Origin: GCA-002727735 sp036159515
Lineage (GTDB): Bacteria > Bacteroidota > Bacteroidia > Flavobacteriales_D > Parvicellaceae
Direction of reading: 5' to 3'
Length of the DNA stretch: 19,991 nucleotides
Assembly (NCBI GenBank): GCA_036159515.1
Contig: JAYYEV010000018.1
Coordinates: 1-19,991 of the forward strand
The notes under the pieces were generated by a model. It was not told the DNA's origin, ran no database searches, and worked only from the letters and a program-made list of their open reading frames with translations. The translations under genes and the position numbers were made by a program. Of this stretch, positions 1-6,894 are shown piece after piece (positions within the stretch are counted from its first letter, which is position 1; each line of letters opens with the position of its first letter).

Positions 1-1
1 C

Positions 2-367
2 ATAAAATGGGTAAATTACCCAACACATGTAAAACATATATATGTGAGGTTGTTCTCTAATAGTAAGATGGCAAAGATTTACATTGAACTTCAGCACAAA
101 GATCCTGAAATCAGAGCGCTTTATTTTGAACAATTTAAGCAGCTAAAATCAGTATTTGAAGATTCAGTTGGTTCATGGACATGGGTTGAAAATTCACTAA
201 ATGAACTTAATCTACCCTCTTCTAGAATAGAAAAAGAAATCCAAAATGTAAATATTTTTGATAAAAGTACATGGTCTATTATATTTCAATTTTTTGAAGA
301 AAACTTAATTAAATTTGATGCTTTTTGGATTGATTTTAAAGATTTATTCAAACAGCTAGATGATTAA
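2..367 (+). CDS. DUF4268-family protein, 5'-truncated by the window edge
   Basis: The frame is open from base 2 with no stop before TAA at 365-367, so the start lies outside the window. The GTG at 44 and ATG at 68 are probably internal. Residues read upstream of them (KWVNYPTHVKHIYVRL) continue the family pattern, in which an 'NY.t...H.y.r' strand precedes the conserved core 'IELQHKDPEIRALYFEQF'. The C-terminal part has the family's 'W.W' signature (SWTWVEN) and ends at 'DAFWIDFKDLF'. From memory this matches DUF4268, small soluble proteins of unknown function found stand-alone or attached to restriction or DNA-repair proteins. It overlaps the next gene by 8 bp, so the two are probably co-transcribed. 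The family assignment is a pattern match; the function is unknown. Confidence 0.7.
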   Translation: MKWVNYPTHVKHIYVRLFSNSKMAKIYIELQHKDPEIRALYFEQFKQLKSVFEDSVGSWTWVENSLNELNLPSSRIEKEIQNVNIFDKSTWSIIFQFFEENLIKFDAFWIDFKDLFKQLDD

Positions 368-1796
368 AAAAGGTGAAATAATAAAAGTAGTTGTAAAAGA
401 TTTTGCATTTGGTGGTAAAGGGATAGCTACTTATAAAACAGAAGAAAAATCAATTATCGTATTTATAAACCATGGTATACCTGGACAACAATTAAATGTG
501 GTAATCAAAAAGAAAAAACCAACCTTCCTAGAAGCCGATATCGTTGAAATTATTGCTCCATCCAAATTAGAAAATAAGGTTCCTTACCAACGAATTTCTG
601 GAGCACCTTACATTAATTTGTCTTTAGGTGATCAAAGATCTATGAAGGAAAAAGTATCATTTGATGTATTTAAACGAATTGGAAAACTCGAACATATTGA
701 AACTTTATACGATGAATGGATTTCCTCACCAAGCCCTCACCATTACAGGAATAAAATGGAATATTCATTTTCATGTATCCAGTATGATTTAGAAAAAGAA
801 TTAGTAATTGACGATGCTTTTGCTCTTGGATTTAAAAGAAAAGGAACTTGGTGGATAGTTGAAAATCTAGATAAAGACAGTGGGATGTTTGATAAAGAAT
901 TAGAAGACTCCTTACATCAAATTAGGTCCTATCTTGAAAAAACAAATCTAAAAGCTTGGCACCCACCCAAAAAAATAGGTTTTTTTAGGCATTTAGTGGT
1001 GAGAAAAAGTTATTTAACAAATCAACTGCTTTTTAATTTAGTGACCTCCTCTATCGGTTTAGATCAATTCAATCATTTGAAATTTGGAATATTTCTAGAA
1101 CAGCTATTTGAGTCCCGGTTTAGAGGACTAATTCATACTGTTAATGATGATGTTGCCGATAGAGAAAAATTAGACAAAGGAAGTAGCCAACTGGTTAAAG
1201 GTAACCTAACCATCACAGAAAAAATTAATGATTTAAACTTTGATATCAGTATGCAGAGTTTTTTTCAAACCAATCCCCATTGTGCAGAAAAATTATATGA
1301 AAAAGTAATGCAATATATCCGTATGGAGAAAATACCAAGAGATAGCTACATTTTAGATTTATTTTGTGGAACTGGCACAATTGGACAACTCATCGCAAAA
1401 AGTTTTCCGGATGCTAATGTTATTGGTGTTGATGTTGTGAAAAGCGCTATTGAAAATGCCTCCATAAACGCTACAAAAAACAACATATCTAACATTACCT
1501 TCAAATGTGATGATGTGGGAAAATTTTTACTTCACAATCCAAACTACGAAAATAAAATTCACACGATAGTTATTGATCCTCCAAGAGCTGGAATTTCTCC
1601 AAAATCACTTCGTAAAGTAATAAGATTAAATGCCAAAAAAATTGTGTATGTCAGTTGCAATCCAGCTACCCAAGCAAGAGATTTAGAAACCTTGTCTTCA
1701 ATGGATTATTCTTTAATTAAGTTCAGTTTAGCAGATCAGTTTCCACATACTGCTCATGTAGAAAGCATCATGTTGTTTAGCCGTAATCAGGAATAG
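360..1796 (+). CDS. rlmD: 23S rRNA (uracil-5-)-methyltransferase, RlmD/RumA-type
   Basis: A SAM-dependent RNA m5U methyltransferase of 478 aa. An N-terminal TRAM-like RNA-binding domain (about residues 1-65) is followed by the methyltransferase core. Visible motifs are the SAM-binding 'DLFCGTGTIGQ' (333-343), 'DPPRAGISP' (406-414), the nucleophile Cys433 in 'YVSCNPATQARD', and Glu468 in 'HVESIMLF', the expected general base. The family methylates U1939 (RlmD), U747 (RlmC) or tRNA U54 (TrmA); the exact target cannot be read from sequence, and RlmD is the default assignment. The region where RumA carries its 4Fe-4S cysteines has none: the CxxC part reads 'YQRISGAPYINL' and the later one 'VENLDKDSG'. 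The only Cys in the N-terminal 300 residues is C139. The start overlaps the upstream DUF4268 gene by 8 bp, and the 3' end overlaps the convergent lyase-like gene by 10 bp. Confidence 0.9.
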   Translation: MIKKGEIIKVVVKDFAFGGKGIATYKTEEKSIIVFINHGIPGQQLNVVIKKKKPTFLEADIVEIIAPSKLENKVPYQRISGAPYINLSLGDQRSMKEKVSFDVFKRIGKLEHIETLYDEWISSPSPHHYRNKMEYSFSCIQYDLEKELVIDDAFALGFKRKGTWWIVENLDKDSGMFDKELEDSLHQIRSYLEKTNLKAWHPPKKIGFFRHLVVRKSYLTNQLLFNLVTSSIGLDQFNHLKFGIFLEQLFESRFRGLIHTVNDDVADREKLDKGSSQLVKGNLTITEKINDLNFDISMQSFFQTNPHCAEKLYEKVMQYIRMEKIPRDSYILDLFCGTGTIGQLIAKSFPDANVIGVDVVKSAIENASINATKNNISNITFKCDDVGKFLLHNPNYENKIHTIVIDPPRAGISPKSLRKVIRLNAKKIVYVSCNPATQARDLETLSSMDYSLIKFSLADQFPHTAHVESIMLFSRNQE

Positions 1797-3208
1797 AAAC
1801 GATCCATTATAGTCCGAAATAATTGATTACTTTCTGATTCAGAAAGCTGACTTTTAACATTATAAATAATTCTTTTTTTAGATGGCTTACCGTTACTTTT
1901 TTTAGCTTGTTTTGCTAAAGTAGTTTTCAATTGATTATAAGGAAGCAAATTCAGCACTTGTCCTAATATACGATCTCCTAAATATTGTATACTGCTTTTA
2001 AAATTAGTGGAATATAATTCAGCTAATGAATCATCAATATCCTTTATAAAGGAATTAACAATCTTTTCGGTATGTATAGAGGAAACTACCAAGTGAATTC
2101 CTTCCGGATTTTGAAGTCTTCCAACGTACCATCCCTTGTCATTTAATAAGTCAGCTAGTGCATAAGTGCTTTTTTCTTTTACTTTAAACGCGATTAAACT
2201 CATATCAGGACTACCTATAAGTTCTAGGTGAATGTTGCTTTCAATATATCTTACCATAGCATCAACAGATTTCATAGTGCTTTTGGTTAATTCTAGATAC
2301 CCATCTTCGCCAATATGATTCAGCGCTGTCCAAGTGGAAGCAACTACCCCACCTGGCTTTGTTCCCATGAAGGTAGTTGAAGCGTAAATGCCACCTTGCC
2401 AACCAGAATAAACGGAGTATTGAGAAAGTCTATGCTCAGAATTTCTATATAATAGTACAGACGAGCCTTTAGGTGCGTACGCATATTTATGAAGATCAAC
2501 AGATAATGAAGTTACTCCTGGAAGAGTAAAATTAAAATCTTGTACAATTTTCCCCATTTTTTTTAAATAGGAAAGAAAAAACCCACCAATACAAGCATCT
2601 ACATGCAACAATAAATTGTGCTTTACTGCCAGTTCTGAAAGCTTGCTTATGGGATCAATTGCTCCATATGGGTAAGCCGGTGCTGAACCAACTAACATTA
2701 TGGTATTTTCATTGATTTCATTTTCAACGCTATTCAGGTCCCATTTTAGAACATCTACATGTATAATGACTGCTTTTACGTTAAGAAAACGTAGTGCCTT
2801 TAAAAAAGCAGGATGTGCAGTTGAAGGTAATATTACTTCCGGATTATCAACCAGCCTATTTTTTTTAGACCAATCTCTAGCTGATAAAAGAGCCAAAAAT
2901 ATGCTTTCCGTTCCACCACTTGTTAAATTTCCATATAATCTTACATCGGGTGATATTAGATTAGCCACTTGACTCACAATATCATTTTCCATTGATAATA
3001 CACTTTTAAATAGTTGAGGATCAAAAGCATTTTCATTTAAAAATCTTGAATAAGCATTAGATATTACCTGAGCATACTCATCGCCAGGATAATATACTGC
3101 ACCAAATGTTTTTCCTGATTTCCACTCCACATCCTGATTCTTAAAAGAGTCAAAAAAATCATGTAACTCCTTTTCCGAATACCCTTTTTTTGGAATAACT
3201 TTTTTCAT
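1787..3208 (-). CDS. PLP-dependent sphingosine-1-phosphate lyase-like enzyme
   Basis: A 473-aa group II PLP-dependent decarboxylase-fold enzyme. Key blocks are 'GNLTSGGTESIFLA' (phosphate-binding region, about 93-106), 'AHPAFLKA' (131-138), 'HVDACIGGF' with Asp204 contacting the PLP ring nitrogen, and 'VDLHKYAYAPKGSS' with Lys241 as the predicted Schiff-base lysine. 'GWQGGIYAS' and 'GTKPGG' follow. These blocks line up in order with eukaryotic S1P lyase (SGPL1/Dpl1) far better than with glutamate or aromatic decarboxylases. That family splits long-chain-base phosphates into a fatty aldehyde and phosphoethanolamine. The N-terminal membrane anchor of the eukaryotic enzyme is absent, as in bacterial versions. 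Its ATG shares one base with the stop of the upstream repeat protein (TAATG), implying translational coupling. The substrate is inferred; another amine or amino-acid substrate is possible. Confidence 0.82.
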   Translation of the reverse strand: MKKVIPKKGYSEKELHDFFDSFKNQDVEWKSGKTFGAVYYPGDEYAQVISNAYSRFLNENAFDPQLFKSVLSMENDIVSQVANLISPDVRLYGNLTSGGTESIFLALLSARDWSKKNRLVDNPEVILPSTAHPAFLKALRFLNVKAVIIHVDVLKWDLNSVENEINENTIMLVGSAPAYPYGAIDPISKLSELAVKHNLLLHVDACIGGFFLSYLKKMGKIVQDFNFTLPGVTSLSVDLHKYAYAPKGSSVLLYRNSEHRLSQYSVYSGWQGGIYASTTFMGTKPGGVVASTWTALNHIGEDGYLELTKSTMKSVDAMVRYIESNIHLELIGSPDMSLIAFKVKEKSTYALADLLNDKGWYVGRLQNPEGIHLVVSSIHTEKIVNSFIKDIDDSLAELYSTNFKSSIQYLGDRILGQVLNLLPYNQLKTTLAKQAKKSNGKPSKKRIIYNVKSQLSESESNQLFRTIMDRFYS

Positions 3209-3549
3209 TAGTACAATAGGTGCTTTTTAGATGCATTTTTCCAGCCGGCTCTACTTTCGTAATCCACAAAAAATATTTTTAGATCACACCTACTTTCATA
3301 ATCCACAAAAAATATTTTTTTGTCTGCTCTAGATTCATAACCTACAAAAAACCATTTCCCGTCATTATTACCGGCTCTAGACTCATATTTAACCTTATAA
3401 ACTAACAAGTCAGCTCTAGACTCATAATCCACCACAAAAACCTTTACATCAGCACGAGATTCATAATTTACTGAATAGATTTTTTGAGCTTCGTATTCGT
3501 TTAGAATCAAAACCAAAAATGACATTAATATCAGTTTATTCATTTTCAT
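3208..3549 (-). CDS. secreted YESR-repeat protein (DUF6150-like)
   Basis: A small protein of 113 aa. Residues 1-21 look like a signal peptide: a basic start, the hydrophobic core LILMSFLVLIL, then a short polar stretch before 'AQK'. The rest is six copies of a YESR(A/C)(D/G) motif at residues 29, 42, 55, 71, 84 and 97. The spacings are 13, 13, 16, 13 and 13, with the single longer unit (NNDGKWFFVG) in the middle. Between motifs is a short hydrophobic strand (KVFVVD, KIFFVD). The layout resembles the DUF6150 family of KSQA/ESRA repeat proteins as I remember them; no function is known to me. Regular short strands suggest a small beta-solenoid. The second in-frame ATG at 3543 is an alternative start. 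It is the first gene of a two-gene minus-strand unit with the lyase-like gene. Confidence 0.75.
   Translation of the reverse strand: MKMNKLILMSFLVLILNEYEAQKIYSVNYESRADVKVFVVDYESRADLLVYKVKYESRAGNNDGKWFFVGYESRADKKIFFVDYESRCDLKIFFVDYESRAGWKNASKKHLLY
3244..3483 (-). repeat. six tandem ~39-bp coding repeats
   Basis: These are the DNA repeats behind the YESR motifs, residues 23-102 of the secreted protein. The two units nearest the 3' end of the gene are almost identical: 3251-3280 and 3290-3319 match at 29 of 30 bases with an offset of 39 bp. The other copies are more diverged, which suggests a recent duplication at that end. Confidence 0.85.
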
Positions 3550-3583
3550 TTTATTTCTATAAATTTAAAAGAAATTAAGCATA

Positions 3584-4273
3584 ATGTGTTTTCATATTAG
3601 CACAAAGGCATCCACACAATCTAGAAATAGAAATACTCCCAATGAGTTAGTAGACTACTATCATGTTTCAGGATTTGATCATCCTAAAATAGGTCTAGCA
3701 TATAATGAGAACATCATTGTCTCACATTGGGGATTAATTCCACACTGGGTAAAAAACGAACAACAAGCTTTATCGATAAGAAGCAAAACTTTAAATGCTA
3801 GAATTGAGACCATAGAATCCAAACCTTCATTTAAAGACGTGAGCTTTAAAAGAGGAATTTTATTTGTAGATGGATTTTTTGAGTTTAAACATGAAGGAAG
3901 TAAAAAAATACCTCACTATATATTTAACGAAAATCCAATAGGAATTGGAACTATCATAAGTGAATGGATTAATCCGAGTTCAGGTGAAATTATTTCTAGC
4001 TTTTCAATTGTGACCAATAAAGCCTCAAATGTGTTGAAGAATATTCATAACAACCCCAAACTAAAAGAACCTAGGTCACCCCTATTTATAGATGTAAACA
4101 GAAAAAATAAATGGTTAAATGAAAACAATCTCAACTATCTACATAGTATGTCAGGTGAAATTGAGCAGGGTTTGAAATCTCATGAAGTAAATAAACTTTC
4201 AGGTGGGTTCTATGTTGGAAATAATCCTAGTGTTTTGAATCCTATTCATTCACAAACTAGTTTATTTAAATAA
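3584..4273 (+). CDS. SRAP-domain protein (YedK/HMCES family, abasic-site crosslinker)
   Basis: A 229-aa SOS-response-associated peptidase-type protein. The family protects abasic sites in single-stranded DNA by forming a covalent thiazolidine link through Cys2. The catalytic set is visible: Cys2 directly after the initiator Met (MCFH), Asn71 and Arg73 in 'NARIET', Glu100 in 'DGFFEF', and His155 in 'IHNNP'. 'SHWGLIPHWV' (47-56) is another family block. The start is fixed by the need for Cys at position 2. The length is usual for the family. It is divergent from the YESR-repeat gene, with 34 bp between the starts, and is followed by a hairpin and the tRNA cluster. Confidence 0.93.
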   Translation: MCFHISTKASTQSRNRNTPNELVDYYHVSGFDHPKIGLAYNENIIVSHWGLIPHWVKNEQQALSIRSKTLNARIETIESKPSFKDVSFKRGILFVDGFFEFKHEGSKKIPHYIFNENPIGIGTIISEWINPSSGEIISSFSIVTNKASNVLKNIHNNPKLKEPRSPLFIDVNRKNKWLNENNLNYLHSMSGEIEQGLKSHEVNKLSGGFYVGNNPSVLNPIHSQTSLFK

Positions 4274-4303
4274 AAAAGCCTCATTGCGGTTGCAAAAAGG
4301 CTT
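4272..4303 (-). terminator. hairpin terminator for tRNA-Pro, possibly bidirectional
   Basis: The AAGCCT arm (4276-4281) pairs with AGGCTT (4298-4303). On the minus strand the stem is followed by a T run (opposite 4272-4275), so it fits a terminator 8 bp beyond the 3' end of tRNA-Pro. On the plus strand it directly follows the SRAP stop codon, but the downstream T tract is poor, so termination in that direction is less certain. Confidence 0.6.
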
Positions 4304-4311
4304 CTAATTAG

Positions 4312-4386
4312 TCGGGGTGGCAAGATTCGAACTTGCGACCTCCTGCTCCCAAAGCAGGCGCGATAACCGGGCTACGCTACACCCCG
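4312..4386 (-). tRNA. tRNA-Pro (anticodon UGG)
   Basis: A full cloverleaf of 75 nt. The acceptor stem is CGGGGTG with CACCCCG and discriminator A. The anticodon arm is CCTGC-TTTGGGA-GCAGG with anticodon TGG opposite 4349-4351. The T arm contains GTTCGAATC. The 5' C1 opposite the G next to the discriminator is typical of bacterial tRNA-Pro. CCA is not encoded (the next bases are CTA), so it must be added after transcription. Confidence 0.97.
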
Positions 4387-4399
4387 AACTTTTGATGTG

Positions 4400-4429
4400 C
4401 AAATGAAAGCATTAAAACAGAATCTTCAA
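4400..4429 (-). promoter_or_regulatory. putative promoter of tRNA-Pro
   Basis: On the minus strand a TTG (4429-4427) is followed after 19 nt by TTCATTTG (4407-4400). This is one mismatch from the Bacteroidota -7 consensus TAnnTTTG with its -33 TTG. The box ends 13 nt before the tRNA 5' end. Confidence 0.4.
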
Positions 4430-4471
4430 AATAATTCAAAAAATAAATTTAAGCTTATCCATCCAGAAATG

Positions 4472-4479
4472 TATATTTG
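4472..4479 (+). promoter_or_regulatory. putative -7 promoter box of tRNA-Ser
   Basis: TATATTTG is a perfect match to the Bacteroidota -7 element TAnnTTTG and ends 13 nt before the tRNA-Ser 5' end, the same distance as the proposed tRNA-Pro box. A clear TTG -33 element is not seen; the best candidate region around 4448 reads TTTAAG. Confidence 0.5.
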
Positions 4480-4492
4480 TCATTCCTTAAAC

Positions 4493-4579
4493 AGAGAGGT
4501 GGCCGAGTGGTTTAAGGCGCACGCCTGGAAAGCGTGTTGACGTGAGAGCGTCTCGAGGGTTCGAATCCCTTCCTCTCTG
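4493..4579 (+). tRNA. tRNA-Ser (anticodon GGA)
   Basis: An 87-nt class II tRNA. The acceptor stem is AGAGAGG with CCTCTCT and discriminator G, the serine identity base. The D arm includes GGCCGAGTGG. The anticodon arm is CACGC-CTGGAAA-GCGTG with GGA at 4527-4529. A long variable arm (GACGTGAGAGCGTC) and the T arm GGGTTCGAATCCC follow. CCA is not encoded. Confidence 0.97.
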
Positions 4580-4613
4580 CTAACATATATTTTGATTAAT
4601 AAACTTAATTAAT

Positions 4614-4763
4614 ATGTTAAGCAAACTAAAGTATTTAGGACTTTCGATTACTTCATTCGCTATTTTATTTAAACTTATGTCTTGGCAGCATGCTCAATAT
4701 TTACTTATTACAGGGTTAAGTTTTTTGGGAATTTACTTTTTGATTAAAGTATTTAAAAATTAG
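4614..4763 (+). CDS. small membrane protein, GldL N-terminus-like (49 aa)
   Basis: A 49-codon frame, ATG 4614 to TAG 4761-4763. It has a basic start (MLSKLKYLG) and two hydrophobic segments, about residues 8-21 and 28-45, which look like a membrane hairpin. The core 'ILFKLMSWQHAQYLLITGL' resembles the 'ALFKI.HWPGA..mL..GL' pattern of the first transmembrane region of the gliding/type IX secretion motor protein GldL. It lacks the long cytoplasmic part of GldL, so it is at most a relative of that domain. It stands alone 34 bp after tRNA-Ser and may be co-transcribed with it. The remaining bases up to 4959 are AT-rich and I see nothing else there. Confidence 0.5.
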   Translation: MLSKLKYLGLSITSFAILFKLMSWQHAQYLLITGLSFLGIYFLIKVFKN

Positions 4764-4959
4764 ATTTTATTCCAAACTATTTACTCCATTTAAGTAAAAC
4801 TCTCAACTCATTTTTATAAATCAAAATAGATTGGACAATATCGTTAATTATGATTACTATTATGTTATTCTAATCTTTTATTCAGAGTTAACAAATTAAT
4901 ATGATAAATAAGAATTATTTCATTTTAATTCCTTTACTTCGAGAAAATCTTCATAAATC

Positions 4960-5442
4960 ATGTCTATTTTAATTATACAAACTGGTGGGACTATTGATAA
5001 AATCTACCCGAAAAGTATACAAGGATGGGGATTTGAAATTGGTGATGCTGCCGTAGATCAAATATTATCCAGCAAAACACTATCAATTAATTACCGAATC
5101 GTTTCAGCTTGCAAAAAAGACAGCACAACGCTTAACGAAAATGATCTACATCACATATTAGACATATGTCAAAAATCAAAAGAAGAACAAATTATCATTA
5201 CTCACGGCACAGATACAATATTAGATACAGCAAAACACCTTTCTGTTATTAAGGATAAAACCATTGTATTAACAGGATCATTTTTACCTTATGCGTTTAA
5301 AGGTTCTGATGCAGAATTTAATATCGGTATGGCGATTTCAGCAGTTCAGATATTAAATAGGGGAATATATGTATCTTTAAATGGAATTATTGCGAAGCAC
5401 AATGAGCTACAGCGAGACGATTCAGGAAAATATCACACATAA
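4960..5442 (+). CDS. stand-alone asparaginase N-terminal-domain protein
   Basis: A 160-aa protein matching only the N-terminal domain of L-asparaginase I/II. The first catalytic motif is 'QTGGTIDKIY' with Thr11, and the second is 'THGTDTILDTA' with Thr84-Asp85. It ends soon after 'DSGKYHT', while a full asparaginase is about 330 aa with a second domain completing the active site. The lysine of the usual catalytic triad is not obvious. Short single-domain members of this family exist, and no C-terminal domain is found in any frame downstream, so I do not think it is a frameshifted full-length gene. It is the first gene of the 4960-8283 run and its 3' end overlaps the next gene. The activity (asparagine or another amide) is inferred. 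Confidence 0.75.
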   Translation: MSILIIQTGGTIDKIYPKSIQGWGFEIGDAAVDQILSSKTLSINYRIVSACKKDSTTLNENDLHHILDICQKSKEEQIIITHGTDTILDTAKHLSVIKDKTIVLTGSFLPYAFKGSDAEFNIGMAISAVQILNRGIYVSLNGIIAKHNELQRDDSGKYHT

Positions 5443-6385
5443 AGTTAAACTTCCACAAAAAGAAGATTTAAAAAAAGCACAGTTGAGAATTAGTAAATTC
5501 ATCAACAGGACTCCGGTTTTAACTTCTTCCACTTTAGATGAAAAATTGAAATGTAACGTATTTTTTAAATGTGAGAATTTTCAGAAAATGGGTGCCTTCA
5601 AGATGAGGGGAGCCTCAAATAGTCTACTTAAAATGGATGCAGATGAATTAAAAATGGGCGTAGCCACACACTCATCTGGAAATTTTGCACAAGCCGTTGC
5701 ATTAAGTTCAAAAATGTCTGGAATTAAAGCACATATTGTCATGCCCACGAATGCACCCTATGTCAAAAAGAACAGCACCATTGGGTATAATGCTCGTGTA
5801 ATAGACTGCCCTCCAACACTAAAAGACAGAGAAGAAACACTTCAAGAAGTAATTAATCAAACGGGTGCAGTAGCTATGCATCCTTATAATGATATAAATG
5901 TGATTGAAGGAAATGCCACAGCAGCTATGGAGCTTTTAGAAGATTATCCTGATTTGGATGCCATATTTGCGCCAGTTGGCGGAGGTGGATTAATTTCTGG
6001 GACCTGTTTAGCAGCCAAGTATTTTTCAAATGCAAAAGTATTCGGTGCAGAACCGGAAGGAGCAGATGATGCGTATCGATCCTTTCAAAAAGGAAAAATT
6101 ATTCCCATGGTAAATCCTCAAACTATCGCTGACGGGTTAAGAACAAGTTTAGGAGAAATTGGATTTGAAATCATGAAAACACATCTAAATTCTATATTCA
6201 CTGTTTCTGAATCTGAAATTATAAGTGCTATGAAGTGGATGTGGCAAAAAATGAAGATTATTATTGAACCTTCTAGCGCAGTTCCTTTGGCCGCACTCAT
6301 AAAAAATCATGAACTTTTTAAAAATCAACATGTTGGCATTATCATTTCTGGTGGCAATGTAGACTTAGAAAACTTACCTTTTTAA
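5402..6385 (+). CDS. PLP-dependent serine/threonine dehydratase or serine racemase-like
   Basis: A fold-type II PLP enzyme. Motifs are 'ENFQKMGAFKMRGA' with the PLP lysine in GAFK, 'HSSGNFAQAVA' (substrate/PLP loop), 'PVGGGGLISG' (phosphate-binding glycine loop), 'AEPEGADDAYRS', which keeps the Glu/Ala/Asp metal-site pattern of serine racemase, and a late 'ISGGNVD'. There is no C-terminal ACT domain, so it is not the feedback-regulated biosynthetic IlvA. Family members remove ammonia from L-Thr or L-Ser, and some racemise serine or aspartate. I chose ATG 5402 (327 aa) over ATG 5381 because it leaves the smaller overlap, 41 bp, with the asparaginase-domain gene; homologs usually begin near 'KLPQKEDL'. 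Coupling to an asparaginase domain suggests amino-acid breakdown. Confidence 0.85.
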   Translation: MSYSETIQENITHKVKLPQKEDLKKAQLRISKFINRTPVLTSSTLDEKLKCNVFFKCENFQKMGAFKMRGASNSLLKMDADELKMGVATHSSGNFAQAVALSSKMSGIKAHIVMPTNAPYVKKNSTIGYNARVIDCPPTLKDREETLQEVINQTGAVAMHPYNDINVIEGNATAAMELLEDYPDLDAIFAPVGGGGLISGTCLAAKYFSNAKVFGAEPEGADDAYRSFQKGKIIPMVNPQTIADGLRTSLGEIGFEIMKTHLNSIFTVSESEIISAMKWMWQKMKIIIEPSSAVPLAALIKNHELFKNQHVGIIISGGNVDLENLPF

Positions 6386-6394
6386 TTCAATTTT

Positions 6395-6889
6395 ATGAAA
6401 AAAGTAGATCAATTACTAAATGAATATGGTGAGAGCCACCAAAATAAAACTAACAAATTCATTCACTGGTTATGTGTACCTGCAATCTTTTTTAGTATTG
6501 TTGGTATAGTCTGGGAAATCCCATTAGGACCTCTTGTAGACTTAAAATACAACGGGTATCAATATGTGAATTGGGCTTCGCTGACTCTATGTCTAGTTTT
6601 TGTTTATTATTTCACCCTTTCTCCCTTACTAACTGTAGGTATGATTTTATTTTCTGGTGGATGCTTGTATGTAACCAACCTTATTGAAAATTCAATTTTA
6701 GCAGGAGCCATTGGTCTAGATCTATGGGTCATTTCCATAATCATTTTCGCACTCGCATGGGTTTTCCAATTTATTGGTCATCATATTGAAGGTAAAAAAC
6801 CATCATTTCTCAAAGACATTCAATTTTTGATGATTGGACCAGCCTGGTTAATGCACTTTATCTATAAAAAACTTCATATTCCCTATTGA
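6395..6889 (+). CDS. Mpo1-like / DUF962 membrane protein
   Basis: A 164-aa polytopic protein with about four hydrophobic segments (roughly 26-42, 59-76, 78-95, 105-127). Family marks are an N-terminal 'HQNKTNKFIHW' with His15 and His24, 'GHHIEGKKPSF' with His129, His130 and Glu132, and 'GPAWLMHF' near the end. In yeast, Mpo1 is an Fe(II)-dependent dioxygenase that shortens 2-hydroxy fatty acids by one carbon in phytosphingosine breakdown. The conserved histidines support metal binding here, but bacterial members are mostly uncharacterised. It follows the dehydratase by 9 bp and its TGA lies 5 bp before the next ATG, so it is mid-operon. Confidence 0.82.
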   Translation: MKKVDQLLNEYGESHQNKTNKFIHWLCVPAIFFSIVGIVWEIPLGPLVDLKYNGYQYVNWASLTLCLVFVYYFTLSPLLTVGMILFSGGCLYVTNLIENSILAGAIGLDLWVISIIIFALAWVFQFIGHHIEGKKPSFLKDIQFLMIGPAWLMHFIYKKLHIPY

Positions 6890-6894
6890 GTTAC

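Noticed and set aside
44..70. DUF4268 gene starting at GTG 44 or ATG 68
   Set aside because: The frame is open to the window edge and the upstream residues fit the family, so these are internal codons.
3244..3483. CRISPR-like array
   Set aside because: The repeat units are coding, keep one reading frame, and have no unique spacers between identical repeats.
4960..5442. Frameshifted full-length asparaginase
   Set aside because: No C-terminal asparaginase domain is found in any frame downstream; the next frame is a complete PLP enzyme.
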